Origin: Candidatus Enterococcus moelleringii
GTDB taxonomy: Bacteria; Bacillota; Bacilli; Lactobacillales; Enterococcaceae
Direction of reading: 5' to 3'
NCBI RefSeq assembly: GCF_017377575.1
Contig: NZ_JAFREM010000002.1
Span: 96,419 to 160,418 of the forward strand
Length of the DNA: 64,000 nt
Within the stretch, counting starts at the first letter, position 1; each line of letters starts with the position of its first letter. The translations under genes and the position numbers were made by a program. The notes under the pieces are model-generated. The model saw only the letters and a list, made by a program, of their open reading frames with translations, was not told the DNA's origin and made no database searches. Below are positions 15,856-23,940 of the stretch, in pieces.

Positions 15856-16594
15856 ATTATTGTCTGCTAATTTCCAGCGCCTTTGGTTGAACGGGACTTT
15901 CTGGGTAACGGTTTTAGTGATTATCGGCTTAGAAAGTACCTTTTGTTTAAAACTGGATGACCAAGGATCTTATCCCGCCGACATGCTTCTGCTGTTTTTC
16001 TTTCAGATGATTGGCGTCGTGATTGCTGTTTTTTCAAGTTTGTTTAACGGCACCGAGTATCAGGACGGGACAATTCGCAACAAATTAGTCGTCGGACACA
16101 AACGCAGTCATGTTTATTTTGCTAATTTAGTGACCGGTTTTGCAGCGGTGACGATTCTTTTCCTGGCGGGAGTGATTACGGGAAGTGTGCTGGGCGGGTT
16201 GTTGTATGAACCGGTGCAAAATGAGCTGGGAACAATTGTTTTGGCTGGCGGAATTGGCTGGTTGGCCTGCTTGGCATTTACAGCGCTTTTTAATCTGGTG
16301 GGGATGCTTTCTGCTAGTAAAGCAACTACGGCCGTTATTTGTATCTTAAGTGCTTTTATATTGATGTTCTATTCCTTGAGTCATTATCAGCAGTTGATCA
16401 GACCGGGAGTTGTCACTGGTACGAAGCGGGCGACGTATCAATTTTTGCTAGACCTTAATCCCAACGGTCAATTGCTGCAGGCGATGTCTTACGACGTGGA
16501 CGCTGCTGGGCGCATGATTCTGTTCTCTTCCGCAGTAGTCGTGCTCTGCAGTGTAATCGGCGTATTTTTCTTCCGTAAAAAAGATTTGAAATAA
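15848..16594 (+). CDS. ABC transporter permease (ABC-2 type)
   Basis: A 248-residue membrane protein with six predicted helices, opening with LLSANFQRLWLNGTFWVTVLVIIG. It carries the cytosolic FNGTEYQDGTIRNKLVVGHKRS segment seen in ABC-2 permeases of bacitracin/lantibiotic immunity-like exporters. Start ATG 15848 follows GGAGGTGG inside the ATPase gene's end. It pairs with the ATPase upstream. Substrate is unknown. Confidence 0.85.
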   Translation: MGKLLSANFQRLWLNGTFWVTVLVIIGLESTFCLKLDDQGSYPADMLLLFFFQMIGVVIAVFSSLFNGTEYQDGTIRNKLVVGHKRSHVYFANLVTGFAAVTILFLAGVITGSVLGGLLYEPVQNELGTIVLAGGIGWLACLAFTALFNLVGMLSASKATTAVICILSAFILMFYSLSHYQQLIRPGVVTGTKRATYQFLLDLNPNGQLLQAMSYDVDAAGRMILFSSAVVVLCSVIGVFFFRKKDLK

Positions 16595-16607
16595 AGAGGT
16601 GAAAAAA

Positions 16608-17495
16608 ATGGTTCTGCCTTGGTTCCTGTGTATTGTCCTGCTGCTGATTGTTGCGGCTCTAGTAATTAAAATCTGGCTGTTAAAAAGAAGTATGAAGGAA
16701 ATTTGTCGGGAACTGATGGAACATTTTGCCGAAGATACCAACGTTCTTTTGAGCACTTCTACTCGTGATGTTCACGTTCGACAGCTGACGGCTGAATTAA
16801 ATCAGCAGTTGCGGCTGCTGCGGGAACAACGGCAGAAATATTTAACCGGTGATCGTGAGCTGAAGATGGCGGTGACCAATATCTCCCATGATTTGCGGAC
16901 CCCGTTAACAGCGATCTTTGGGTATCTGGAACTGTTGGAGCAGGAAGAAAAGTCGCCGGCAGTCGCCGACTATTTGTCGGTGATTGAGAATCGGGCGGAA
17001 GTGTTGAAGCAGTTGACTGAGGAATTTTTCTACTATTCGGTAGCTTCGACCCCGGAAAAACAAGCGGTAAAAGAAAAAGTAGTTCTGAATCAGCTGCTGG
17101 AGGAAAGCTTGGCGGGGGCCTATGCGGAATTAATGGTGCATAATATTACACCGGTTGTCCAAATGCCGGAGCAAAAAGTCGTTCGCTGGCTGAATCCTTC
17201 TGCTGTTTCCCGAGTATTTGCTAATTTGATTGCGAATGCTGTGAAATACAGTGACGGTGATTTGGAGATTACTTTGACGGAAGCTGGGGAAATCACCTTC
17301 ACCAATACAGCCAGCCAGCTGGATGACGTTCAAGCCGGTAAGCTGTTTGATCGTTTTTACACGGTGGAGACCGCCACTAAATCCACCGGCTTAGGTCTGA
17401 CGATTACCCGCGCACTGGTGGAGCAGTTGGGCGGAAGCATTACTATGAGTTATGAAGATAAGCAGTTAAGTATTCGAGTAAAGTTGCCGGAATGA
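16608..17495 (+). CDS. Sensor histidine kinase with a single short membrane segment
   Basis: A 295-residue kinase. One N-terminal helix (PWFLCIVLLLIVAALVI) with almost no extracellular part leads into a coiled coil, a DHp domain with His94 in NISHDLRTPLTA, and an HATPase domain (NLIANAVKYSDG, DRFYTVETATKSTGLGLTI). Lack of a sensing loop suggests it senses through the membrane or through the ABC permease next to it. ATG 16608 was chosen because AGAGG lies 8 bases upstream; GTG 16599 overlaps that site. It is the last gene of the 14187-17495 cluster. Confidence 0.88.
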   Translation: MVLPWFLCIVLLLIVAALVIKIWLLKRSMKEICRELMEHFAEDTNVLLSTSTRDVHVRQLTAELNQQLRLLREQRQKYLTGDRELKMAVTNISHDLRTPLTAIFGYLELLEQEEKSPAVADYLSVIENRAEVLKQLTEEFFYYSVASTPEKQAVKEKVVLNQLLEESLAGAYAELMVHNITPVVQMPEQKVVRWLNPSAVSRVFANLIANAVKYSDGDLEITLTEAGEITFTNTASQLDDVQAGKLFDRFYTVETATKSTGLGLTITRALVEQLGGSITMSYEDKQLSIRVKLPE

Positions 17496-17498
17496 AAT

Positions 17499-17543
17499 AG
17501 GAGCGAAGATTTACTATAAAGTAGATCTTTGCTCCTGTTTTTT
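17499..17543. terminator. Terminator between convergent kinase and PadR genes
   Basis: AGGAGCGAAGAT (17499-17510) pairs with ATCTTTGCTCCT (17525-17536), then a T run. It touches the PadR stop on the other strand. Confidence 0.85.
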
Positions 17544-18078
17544 ATTGTTCGGCTTTAAAACCAGCTTTCACTTCTTGTATCCAACCTTCAATTGCTTCTG
17601 CCAAAACCATTTGCTGCTGAAGAACCGCCAACCCAGTTTTGGGAATCTCAGTGGCGTGTTCTTTGGCAGCCAAGTTTTCGGTCAGGTTTGCCTTTAGCTG
17701 AAGGACGTTGTGCTCGATATTTGCGATACACACTTTCTGCTCTTCAGGCGGCAGACTGCTGAGGTTGACCATGACAGCATTAAAGTCCAGAAAGATATGA
17801 ATCGGCTGTTGAGAGATTTCCAGCATCAATGCTTCAAATTCTTTTTGTCCCTCAGCAGTCAAAGAGTAAATTGCTTTCTCAGCTTTGTTGCCTTCTTGAA
17901 CAGATGAGCTGGTGAGATAACCCTTTTTCTCCAGCTGAATAACTTTTTTATAGATAGAAGGAGTACTGATCTTGACCCAACGGGAAATGTTGCGGTATTC
18001 CACTAATTTTTGAATATCATAGGCGCTCATCGCCTGTTGTTTGACCATGCCCAATACAATTAAATCGATCGTTGCCAT
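17542..18078 (-). CDS. PadR-family transcriptional regulator
   Basis: A 178-residue regulator. The N-terminal winged helix contains IDLIVLGMVKQQAMSAYDIQKLVE, then ISTPSIYKKVIQLEKKGYLTSS and the YSLTAEGQKEFEALM wing. A helical C-terminal dimerisation domain follows. It is divergent from a MATE exporter, and palindromes with CTACTATAA arms lie in the shared promoter. PadR proteins usually repress a neighbouring exporter until a drug or phenolic compound binds. ATG start with AGAGAGGA upstream. Confidence 0.88.
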   Translation of the reverse strand: MATIDLIVLGMVKQQAMSAYDIQKLVEYRNISRWVKISTPSIYKKVIQLEKKGYLTSSSVQEGNKAEKAIYSLTAEGQKEFEALMLEISQQPIHIFLDFNAVMVNLSSLPPEEQKVCIANIEHNVLQLKANLTENLAAKEHATEIPKTGLAVLQQQMVLAEAIEGWIQEVKAGFKAEQ

Positions 18079-18105
18079 AAAATCCTCTCTTTCTGTGCTT
18101 GACTA

Positions 18106-18152
18106 CTACTATAAATTATAGTAGCATCTCTACATTGATATAATTTATAGTA
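18106..18152. promoter_or_regulatory. Candidate PadR operators in the divergent promoter
   Basis: A 19-base palindrome with 9-bp arms (CTACTATAA / TTATAGTAG) lies at 18106-18124. A related partial copy, TATAATTTATAGTA, lies at 18139-18152. Both sit between the PadR and MATE starts. A plus-strand TTGACT (18099-18104) 17 bases before TAGCAT could be the MATE promoter and would be covered by the first site. Confidence 0.6.
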
Positions 18153-18194
18153 ATGTTGTTTAGATCAGGTGTCAATAGACGAGGAGTGAATGTA

Positions 18195-19571
18195 ATGGAA
18201 AAACGCAACAAAAAGATGGAACTGCTGGCAAGTGTACCGGTGCCGAAAGCTCTTTTGGCAATGGGGATTCCAACGATGATCGGTATGATGATTAATGCTT
18301 TATACAACATTGTGGATGCTTATTTTGTGGGGGCTTTGGGAAGCAGTCAGATGGGTGCGATCTCGGTGGCTTTTCCGCTGGGGCAAGTAGTAGTAGGGTT
18401 AGGTCTGCTATTTGGGAATGGTGCGGCTTCCTATATTGCTCGTTTATTGGGAAATGGCGAAAAGGAGAAGGCCAATCAGGTTGCCAGTACAGCACTTTAC
18501 AGCAGTTTGCTGGTGGGTGGAGTAATTATTTTACTAGCTGTTCTGCTTTTGAAGCCGATTCTGATAATTCTGGGGGCGACAGACAGTATCCTACCTTATG
18601 CGATGAGTTATGGACGTATTTATATTCTATTTTCTATCTTTAATGTTTTTAATGTGACGATGAATAATTTGGTTACAAGTGAAGGAGCAGCGAAAACGAC
18701 GATGTCCGCTTTGCTGATTGGGGCACTGCTGAATATTGTTTTAGATCCGATTTTCATTTATACCTTTGGACTAGGTGTCGCTGGAGCAGCACTTGCAACA
18801 GCTATTTCACAGGTAGTTTCTACGTTGGTTTATTTACGCTATGTCTTCAGTAAGAAAAGTGTCTTTAGCTTCAGCCCGAAAGCTTACCATCCCTCTAAGG
18901 AAATCATGAGCGAGATTTTGAAGATTGGCATTCCAACCTTGATTTTTCAAGTCTTAACCAGTTTAGCAATCACTTTGACGAATCTGCAAGCAAAAACCTA
19001 TGGCGATTCGGTAATTGCAGGAATGGGTGCAGTTACACGCATTATTTCTTTAGGCAGCATGATGATCTTTGGCTTCATTAAAGGCTTTCAGCCAATTGCC
19101 GGTTACAGCTATGGTGCGAAAAAGTATGATCGCTTGCAGGAAGCCATCAAGACTTCGGTTCAGTGGTCAACGATTTTTTGTGTGGTATTTGGGTTGATAA
19201 TGGTCTTATTCCCGGGAGTGATTATTTCTCAATTTACCAATGGCGATCTGGAATTGATCCACGTTGGTCAGCGGGCGCTGCGTGCTAATGGACTTTCCTT
19301 TATGTTGTTTGGCTTCTATACAGTGTATTCTTCTTTGTTCTTAGCGTTAGGAAAAGCGAAAGAAGGCTTCTGGCTGGGAGCTTGTCGCCAAGGTGTTTGC
19401 TTGGTGCCGGTGATTTTGTTTTTACCGCTGGCCTTTGGGTTAAACGGCATTCTTTATGCTCAACCTGTTGCGGATGTTCTTTCGGCGGGAATTGCTCTGG
19501 TTATGGCGTTGCAGTTGCGGAAAGAGTTGTTGGTTGAAAAAAGGGGCGTGTCTTTGCCGGTAGAACGTTAA
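18195..19571 (+). CDS. MATE-family multidrug efflux transporter
   Basis: A 458-residue protein with about 12 helices and the MATE opening PKALLAMGIPTMIGMMINALYNIVDAYFVG. Further conserved points are NNLVTSEG, GIPTLIFQVLTS and GFQPIAGYSYGAKKYDR in the second half. MATE proteins export cationic drugs using a sodium or proton gradient. ATG 18195 has GAGGAG upstream; the frame extends further without a good site. The divergent PadR gene is the likely repressor. Confidence 0.92.
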   Translation: MEKRNKKMELLASVPVPKALLAMGIPTMIGMMINALYNIVDAYFVGALGSSQMGAISVAFPLGQVVVGLGLLFGNGAASYIARLLGNGEKEKANQVASTALYSSLLVGGVIILLAVLLLKPILIILGATDSILPYAMSYGRIYILFSIFNVFNVTMNNLVTSEGAAKTTMSALLIGALLNIVLDPIFIYTFGLGVAGAALATAISQVVSTLVYLRYVFSKKSVFSFSPKAYHPSKEIMSEILKIGIPTLIFQVLTSLAITLTNLQAKTYGDSVIAGMGAVTRIISLGSMMIFGFIKGFQPIAGYSYGAKKYDRLQEAIKTSVQWSTIFCVVFGLIMVLFPGVIISQFTNGDLELIHVGQRALRANGLSFMLFGFYTVYSSLFLALGKAKEGFWLGACRQGVCLVPVILFLPLAFGLNGILYAQPVADVLSAGIALVMALQLRKELLVEKRGVSLPVER

Positions 19572-19674
19572 GTAACTAACTCTGTGAGAAATCAATTATA
19601 AAAAATCGACACCCCATTGCTTTTTTCGAATCCGTTTTCTAAAATGAAGCGTATACAAAATTTGGAGGTGCACT

Positions 19675-20832
19675 ATGTCAATTGGTTTTGGAATTATTGG
19701 ATTAGGCAATAGAGGCTACAAATATGCGTTGCATACCATTATGAAAAGTAAAGAGTGCCACATCGAAATGGTCTGTGACGCACATGGTAATCATTTTGAT
19801 CAATTTCCGGGTATCTCTAATACAAAGGAGTTCACCGAAGTTTTAGAAAATCCCAAGGTAGATGCCGTTTTTATCGCTACACCTGATGATACTCATGCAG
19901 AAATTGTAATCCAAGCTGCTAAACACAAGAAGCATATTCTTTGTGAGAAACCATTGGAGATTAGCCGTGAGAAGGTACAAGAGATTCAAGTAGCCTTAAG
20001 AGATTTTGAGGGGGCTTTCGAAGTAGGCTATGTATTGCGTTACGCTCGATTATTTCAAAAGGTTAAGAGTTATCTGATTAGTGGTGCAATAGGAGATCTT
20101 CATATGATCAACGTGATGGATCATATTCCGTATGGTGGATATGCTTATTTCCATGATTGGCATAGAAAAAGAGAAACTTCTACTAGTTTATTATTACAAA
20201 AGGCTACTCACTCGTTAGACATAGTTAATTGGTATGTTGATGCTAAACCGCGAGAGATTGCTGCTTTTGGTAGACTCTCAACAATGGGAAAACCTGGAGC
20301 ATTGAAAAAATTTGGTAAGGAAGTAGCAAGCGATCTACATTGTCGAACCTGTGTAATCAGTGATAGCTGTGAAGAGAGCATTCAAAACATTTTAAAAGAA
20401 AAGAAAATCAGCTGGTCTGAAAATTGGCCGGATAGCTGTGTTTTCAATAGTGAGATCGATGTTGATGATCATCAAACGGTCATGGTCCAGTATGAGAATG
20501 GAACACAGTTGGCCTATCAGCTTTGCTTGTTCGGGGCTTATTACAAACGAGAGTTCCATATTTTTGGCTCTGGTGGAGAATTAAGGTTTGATGATGTGTC
20601 TAACGAAATTACGATTTATGACCGATTGAGGAATGAAACTGTCACTTATAAAAATGATTACGCGGAAGAGCAAATGGAGCCGGGGGATGAAGAGCAGCTG
20701 CAGGATTTCATCTTGGCAGTTCAGACAGGTAAAAAGCCAATTTCTAATTTAGAATCCAGCATTACTGCAGCATTGTTGGCAATCGATGCTCAAGCATCTA
20801 TTGACCAGAAAAAAATGATTAAAAGCGACTGA
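19675..20832 (+). CDS. Gfo/Idh/MocA-family oxidoreductase with a Cys cluster
   Basis: A 385-residue NAD(P)-dependent dehydrogenase. The Rossmann start GFGIIGLGNRG, the VFIATPDDTHAEI strand and the EKPLE motif (Lys as catalytic base) are present. Active-site HDWH and a KATHSLDIVNW helix follow. An insertion at about residues 222-262 carries LHCRTCVISDSC and a later Cys, the kind of Cys-rich insert seen in some family members. ATG follows TTGGAGGTG. It is the first of four Gfo/Idh genes here. It stands apart from the main operon and ends at a strong terminator shared with the convergent gene. Substrate unknown, likely a sugar or inositol derivative. Confidence 0.88.
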   Translation: MSIGFGIIGLGNRGYKYALHTIMKSKECHIEMVCDAHGNHFDQFPGISNTKEFTEVLENPKVDAVFIATPDDTHAEIVIQAAKHKKHILCEKPLEISREKVQEIQVALRDFEGAFEVGYVLRYARLFQKVKSYLISGAIGDLHMINVMDHIPYGGYAYFHDWHRKRETSTSLLLQKATHSLDIVNWYVDAKPREIAAFGRLSTMGKPGALKKFGKEVASDLHCRTCVISDSCEESIQNILKEKKISWSENWPDSCVFNSEIDVDDHQTVMVQYENGTQLAYQLCLFGAYYKREFHIFGSGGELRFDDVSNEITIYDRLRNETVTYKNDYAEEQMEPGDEEQLQDFILAVQTGKKPISNLESSITAALLAIDAQASIDQKKMIKSD

Positions 20833-20839
20833 ACATACT

Positions 20840-20871
20840 CCGCCCCCAAAAATCCTAACTTTTGGGGGCGG
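20840..20871. terminator. Bidirectional terminator between convergent Gfo/Idh genes
   Basis: A perfect 12-bp stem (CCGCCCCCAAAA with TTTTGGGGGCGG) and an 8-base loop. A-rich and T-rich arm ends allow function in both directions. Confidence 0.85.
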
Positions 20872-20876
20872 TAGTT

Positions 20877-21893
20877 TTAAGGTGTATGCTTTGAAACTAG
20901 CGGCTGATCTAACAATTCTTCAAATTCATGTCTATAAATTACTCTGTCCATTTTTAACGAAAGATAGGCTAAGGTAGCAATTTGAACGGTGTATAGGCCA
21001 TCCAAACCGTTTACAGGTTCGGACTGATCTTGATTGATACATTCAATAAACGACTGAATCATTACAGAATCCATGCTGGGTTCAAAATTTAAATAACTGT
21101 AATTGTCGTCTCGAGTGTAAAAATCTACTTTTCGCCCGATTGCATCGACAAAAGTAAATCCTTTTTCACTAATAATCTCTAACGTAACATCTCCCCACAC
21201 TGGGTAATTTAAGGGACGATTCCAAGAGGTGTCCAAACTTAAAATGGCTCCATTAGTGAAAACAATATTGATCAATCCGGCATCTTCGATTTCATTATTG
21301 GCTCGTCGTTGTGCTCGGGCAACAATCGAGGCAATTTCAAACTGGAATAGCCATCGAGATAAATCGATTAAGTGAACCATATGATCAAGAATAGCACCCC
21401 CTCCTGATAATTCTTTGTCTAAGAACCAACCGCCTGGATTCTTCCCTCGGTTTGTACAATTCATCGCAATAATATTGCCTAAATTCCCTTGACTGTATTC
21501 GTCTTGTAAATCCAAGATTGTTTTAGAAAACCGAATCGGATGTGCCACTAATAATTTAACTTTTGCTTCCCGACATGCAACGATCATATTTAGCGCGTCA
21601 CGAGTGGTTAAGGCTAAAGGTTTTTCTACAATTACATGCTTTTTATGCAATGATGCTGCAAGAGTGTAGTCAAAATGGAGCGAGTTTTCTGAACAGATCA
21701 AAACCGAGTCAATATCAGTACATAGAATTTTTTCAAGGCTTTTAAAAAAAGGTAAATCATATTTTTTGGCGAATTGGCTGCCTCTCAGTAAATTGTGGTC
21801 GTAGATACCGATGATTTCAACCTTCTCTTTAATAAATTCCTCTGTATACGAATTTGCTTGCATATGTGCGCAGCCAATAATTCCAATTTTCAT
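20877..21893 (-). CDS. Gfo/Idh/MocA-family oxidoreductase, cassette copy A
   Basis: A 338-residue dehydrogenase: IGIIGCAHMQANSY at the Rossmann start, VLICSENSLH, VEKPLAL with the catalytic Lys, and GGGAILDHMVHLIDLSRW. It is a clear paralogue of the gene at 23940: both share GKNPGxWF, SLDTSWNRP and YPxWGD. It is preceded on the same strand by a small Gfo/Idh-C-domain-like gene and the AraC regulator. ATG follows AGAGGAG. Both copies probably oxidise related sugar-like substrates, with the divergent copies perhaps acting on different epimers (inference). Confidence 0.88.
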   Translation of the reverse strand: MKIGIIGCAHMQANSYTEEFIKEKVEIIGIYDHNLLRGSQFAKKYDLPFFKSLEKILCTDIDSVLICSENSLHFDYTLAASLHKKHVIVEKPLALTTRDALNMIVACREAKVKLLVAHPIRFSKTILDLQDEYSQGNLGNIIAMNCTNRGKNPGGWFLDKELSGGGAILDHMVHLIDLSRWLFQFEIASIVARAQRRANNEIEDAGLINIVFTNGAILSLDTSWNRPLNYPVWGDVTLEIISEKGFTFVDAIGRKVDFYTRDDNYSYLNFEPSMDSVMIQSFIECINQDQSEPVNGLDGLYTVQIATLAYLSLKMDRVIYRHEFEELLDQPLVSKHTP

Positions 21894-21903
21894 AGGCTCT
21901 CCT

Positions 21904-22389
21904 CTATTTCATCAGTATATTTTGTTTACTGCTTTGTTTGATACTTTGCAACAATTCATCCAGCCAAATATTATCTAAAACTGAACTGTAAAAGCAGGGA
22001 TCATAAGGTCCAGAGATTAAGAAGTTTGAATAAAATGCACTATGTTGACCGCTATGGTATTCATAAATACCGTCACTGCCTGAAATTTCAAATTTTTTAA
22101 TGTACGAATCGGAATCTGAAAAGGTGAAGTCCAAGAAAATATTGCTTAGAGAGTCATTTAGAAACTGCAAAGAGATTAAGAAAACAGTTTCTTCGGCATT
22201 GCTTGAAGCATAAAGACTTTTAATTTGATTTTGATGTAAAGAGCGCACGAAGCTCAAATTTTCCTTAATGATCTCCTCTTTTTTAATTTCTGAATTACAG
22301 CTTGTGGAGATTGTGATCCGAGTAAAATCAATTTCCCCTAGTTCTCCCTGTTCGGCTAAGGATAATGCGTGAATATTTTCTGCGTGCAT
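21904..22389 (-). CDS. Small protein resembling a Gfo/Idh C-terminal domain, copy A
   Basis: A 161-residue protein with no Rossmann motif. Its central part, from FLISLQFLNDSLSNIF to ISGSDGIYEYHSGQHSAF, follows the beta-strand pattern of the Gfo/Idh C-terminal domain. It matches the 153-residue protein at 23479 in a spaced motif, G-[DS]-x-G-[MI]-x-[QE]-Y-x-S-x3-S-A-F. Each sits directly upstream of a Gfo/Idh gene. AGGAGG precedes its ATG. No catalytic role can be assigned; it may form a hetero-oligomer with the dehydrogenase. Confidence 0.7.
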   Translation of the reverse strand: MHAENIHALSLAEQGELGEIDFTRITISTSCNSEIKKEEIIKENLSFVRSLHQNQIKSLYASSNAEETVFLISLQFLNDSLSNIFLDFTFSDSDSYIKKFEISGSDGIYEYHSGQHSAFYSNFLISGPYDPCFYSSVLDNIWLDELLQSIKQSSKQNILMK

Positions 22390-22399
22390 AGTATGCCTC

Positions 22400-23296
22400 C
22401 TAACTTAATTCATTCATTTTCTGATCAACGGCTTCTTTTGATTGCTTATACTTAGTCGGACTTAATCCAGTATATTTTTTGAAAGTATTCGAGAAATGAT
22501 GAATGCTGTCATAACCCAATTCTAATCCGATTTCTGTGAAGCTTTTTTCATTTGATAAAATTAGTTCCTTCGCTTTTTCAATTTTGAGGATTTTATAGTA
22601 ATTAATCATGCTGTAGCCTGTGTATTCTTTGAACACTTTTTTTATGTGGGAAGCGCTTATATAAAAATGGTTAGCAAATTCTTCTATAGTGATATTTTTG
22701 TCTAGATTTTCTTCCATATAAGCCATTATTTGAGAGATTAAGTCATGTTTATGGATTTTTGGTGACACATGCTCCTTTTTAGCAGTAAGTCGTCTATGGT
22801 CTTGAATCATAGAATAAACTAACTCTGAAAAATGCAGGTACAAAATTTGTTCATCAATAGGGTCTGCATCTCGAATGAGTTGCCGAAGATTAAACGCGTT
22901 TTCTGACATCTGTGGATAAACCAACGCTGCTCTATAGAAAATGGCGCGAACCAGATGTTTTTGATGCTCAGACAAATGTAGAATTTGTTTGTTTAAAGGA
23001 TCTAATGGTGAATATCCTGTAAATGAGTCAAAGGTAATCATTGTCACTTGTGTTGTTTCTTTTTGGGAAGTCGCAAAGGAATGCTGTTCACCATTGGGAA
23101 GTATAATGCAGTCTCCAGCTTCTAGATACAGGCTTTCTTTTCCGATGAAAAGGGTAATGGTACCAGAATTAATCGAATAGAAAATCCAGTGATAAAGTTT
23201 GTTTATTTGATGCTTCGTATCAGGCTTAAATGAGAACAAGGATAAGTCACTAATCTCTTTAATCGGAAGAAGCTTGATATCGGGATCCAGTTCCAA
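22400..23296 (-). CDS. AraC-family transcriptional regulator with cupin sensor domain
   Basis: A 298-residue regulator. The N-terminal cupin-like half includes HWIFYSINSGTITLFIG and LEAGDCIILPNGEQHSF. The C-terminal double helix-turn-helix reads NITIEEFANHFYISASHIKKVFKEY and KSFTEIGLELGYDSIHHFSNTFKKYTGLSP. Start TTG 23296 is 8 bases after GAGG; a GTG at 23305 overlaps that site. It heads a leftward operon with the small protein and copy A dehydrogenase. It probably responds to the imported sugar and controls both divergent operons. Confidence 0.88.
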   Translation of the reverse strand: MELDPDIKLLPIKEISDLSLFSFKPDTKHQINKLYHWIFYSINSGTITLFIGKESLYLEAGDCIILPNGEQHSFATSQKETTQVTMITFDSFTGYSPLDPLNKQILHLSEHQKHLVRAIFYRAALVYPQMSENAFNLRQLIRDADPIDEQILYLHFSELVYSMIQDHRRLTAKKEHVSPKIHKHDLISQIMAYMEENLDKNITIEEFANHFYISASHIKKVFKEYTGYSMINYYKILKIEKAKELILSNEKSFTEIGLELGYDSIHHFSNTFKKYTGLSPTKYKQSKEAVDQKMNELS

Positions 23297-23448
23297 TAAA
23301 GTCACCTCGCAAATGACGTTTTTTTTATTATTTCATATTTTCTAAGGTTAAAAAGTATTTCTGAAGCAGAATGTCTTTTTTTGCAAGTGAAGAATATTTT
23401 TTTCTAAATCTTATCTGCATAGACATCTAGTATTCTAATTGTAATCAA

Positions 23449-23462
23449 TGAAAACGCATACT
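23449..23462 (+). promoter_or_regulatory. Possible cre (CcpA) site before the rightward sugar operon
   Basis: TGAAAACGCATACT matches the catabolite-response consensus at 12 of 14 positions by eye. It lies between the divergent promoters, 16 bases before the first rightward start codon. Carbon catabolite control would suit a sugar locus, but the match is imperfect. Confidence 0.35.
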
Positions 23463-23478
23463 TCAAGGGGTGGTATAC

Positions 23479-23940
23479 TTGCAATTTAAAAAAAAGCTCA
23501 TAGAAGCTTGTAAAAAAAGCTCAATTGATAAAGTGAATTTTCTACGTTTGAGCTGTTATCAGTTAGCCGGCGAAGATGATATCGAGAGGATTGCTCAACA
23601 AGGACTGCAATTTCTTTTGGATATCAAAAGGGCAACTGATCCTCAAGTAACAATACAACGGATAATTCCACAAAGAAATGCGCAGGCTGTTTTGATTGCA
23701 GGTTGTTTTAGTGATGGGTCATTATTCAATCTTTCATTAGCTTTGCTGGATTCAAAACAAGAGGCGTTGTTTAGAGTTGAAGTTGTCGGAGATCTGGGTA
23801 TGGTGCAATATGATTCTTCTTCAGATAGTGCTTTTACTATTTATGGTTATCCCTTCAATTTCTTTAGTACAGAAGAAATTGACGAACAGATTAAGGCGCT
23901 GTTTAAACAGTTAGCAATTTCGAAAGAGAGGGTTTCTTGA
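23479..23940 (+). CDS. Small protein resembling a Gfo/Idh C-terminal domain, copy B
   Basis: A 153-residue protein without a nucleotide-binding motif. FNLSLALLDSKQEALFRVEV followed by VGDLGMVQYD closely follows the C-terminal-domain strand of inositol-dehydrogenase-like proteins, where the pattern is R-x-E-V-x-G-x-x-G. It shares the spaced motif with copy A at 21904. TTG 23479 is 8 bases after AAGGGG; the GTG at 23470 overlaps that site. Its TGA overlaps the ATG of the next dehydrogenase by one base, so the two are translationally coupled. That points to a one-to-one complex (inference). Confidence 0.7.
   Translation: MQFKKKLIEACKKSSIDKVNFLRLSCYQLAGEDDIERIAQQGLQFLLDIKRATDPQVTIQRIIPQRNAQAVLIAGCFSDGSLFNLSLALLDSKQEALFRVEVVGDLGMVQYDSSSDSAFTIYGYPFNFFSTEEIDEQIKALFKQLAISKERVS

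Noticed and set aside
19621..19674. cre site before the 19675 dehydrogenase
   Set aside because: The best candidate on either strand has at least three mismatches to the consensus.
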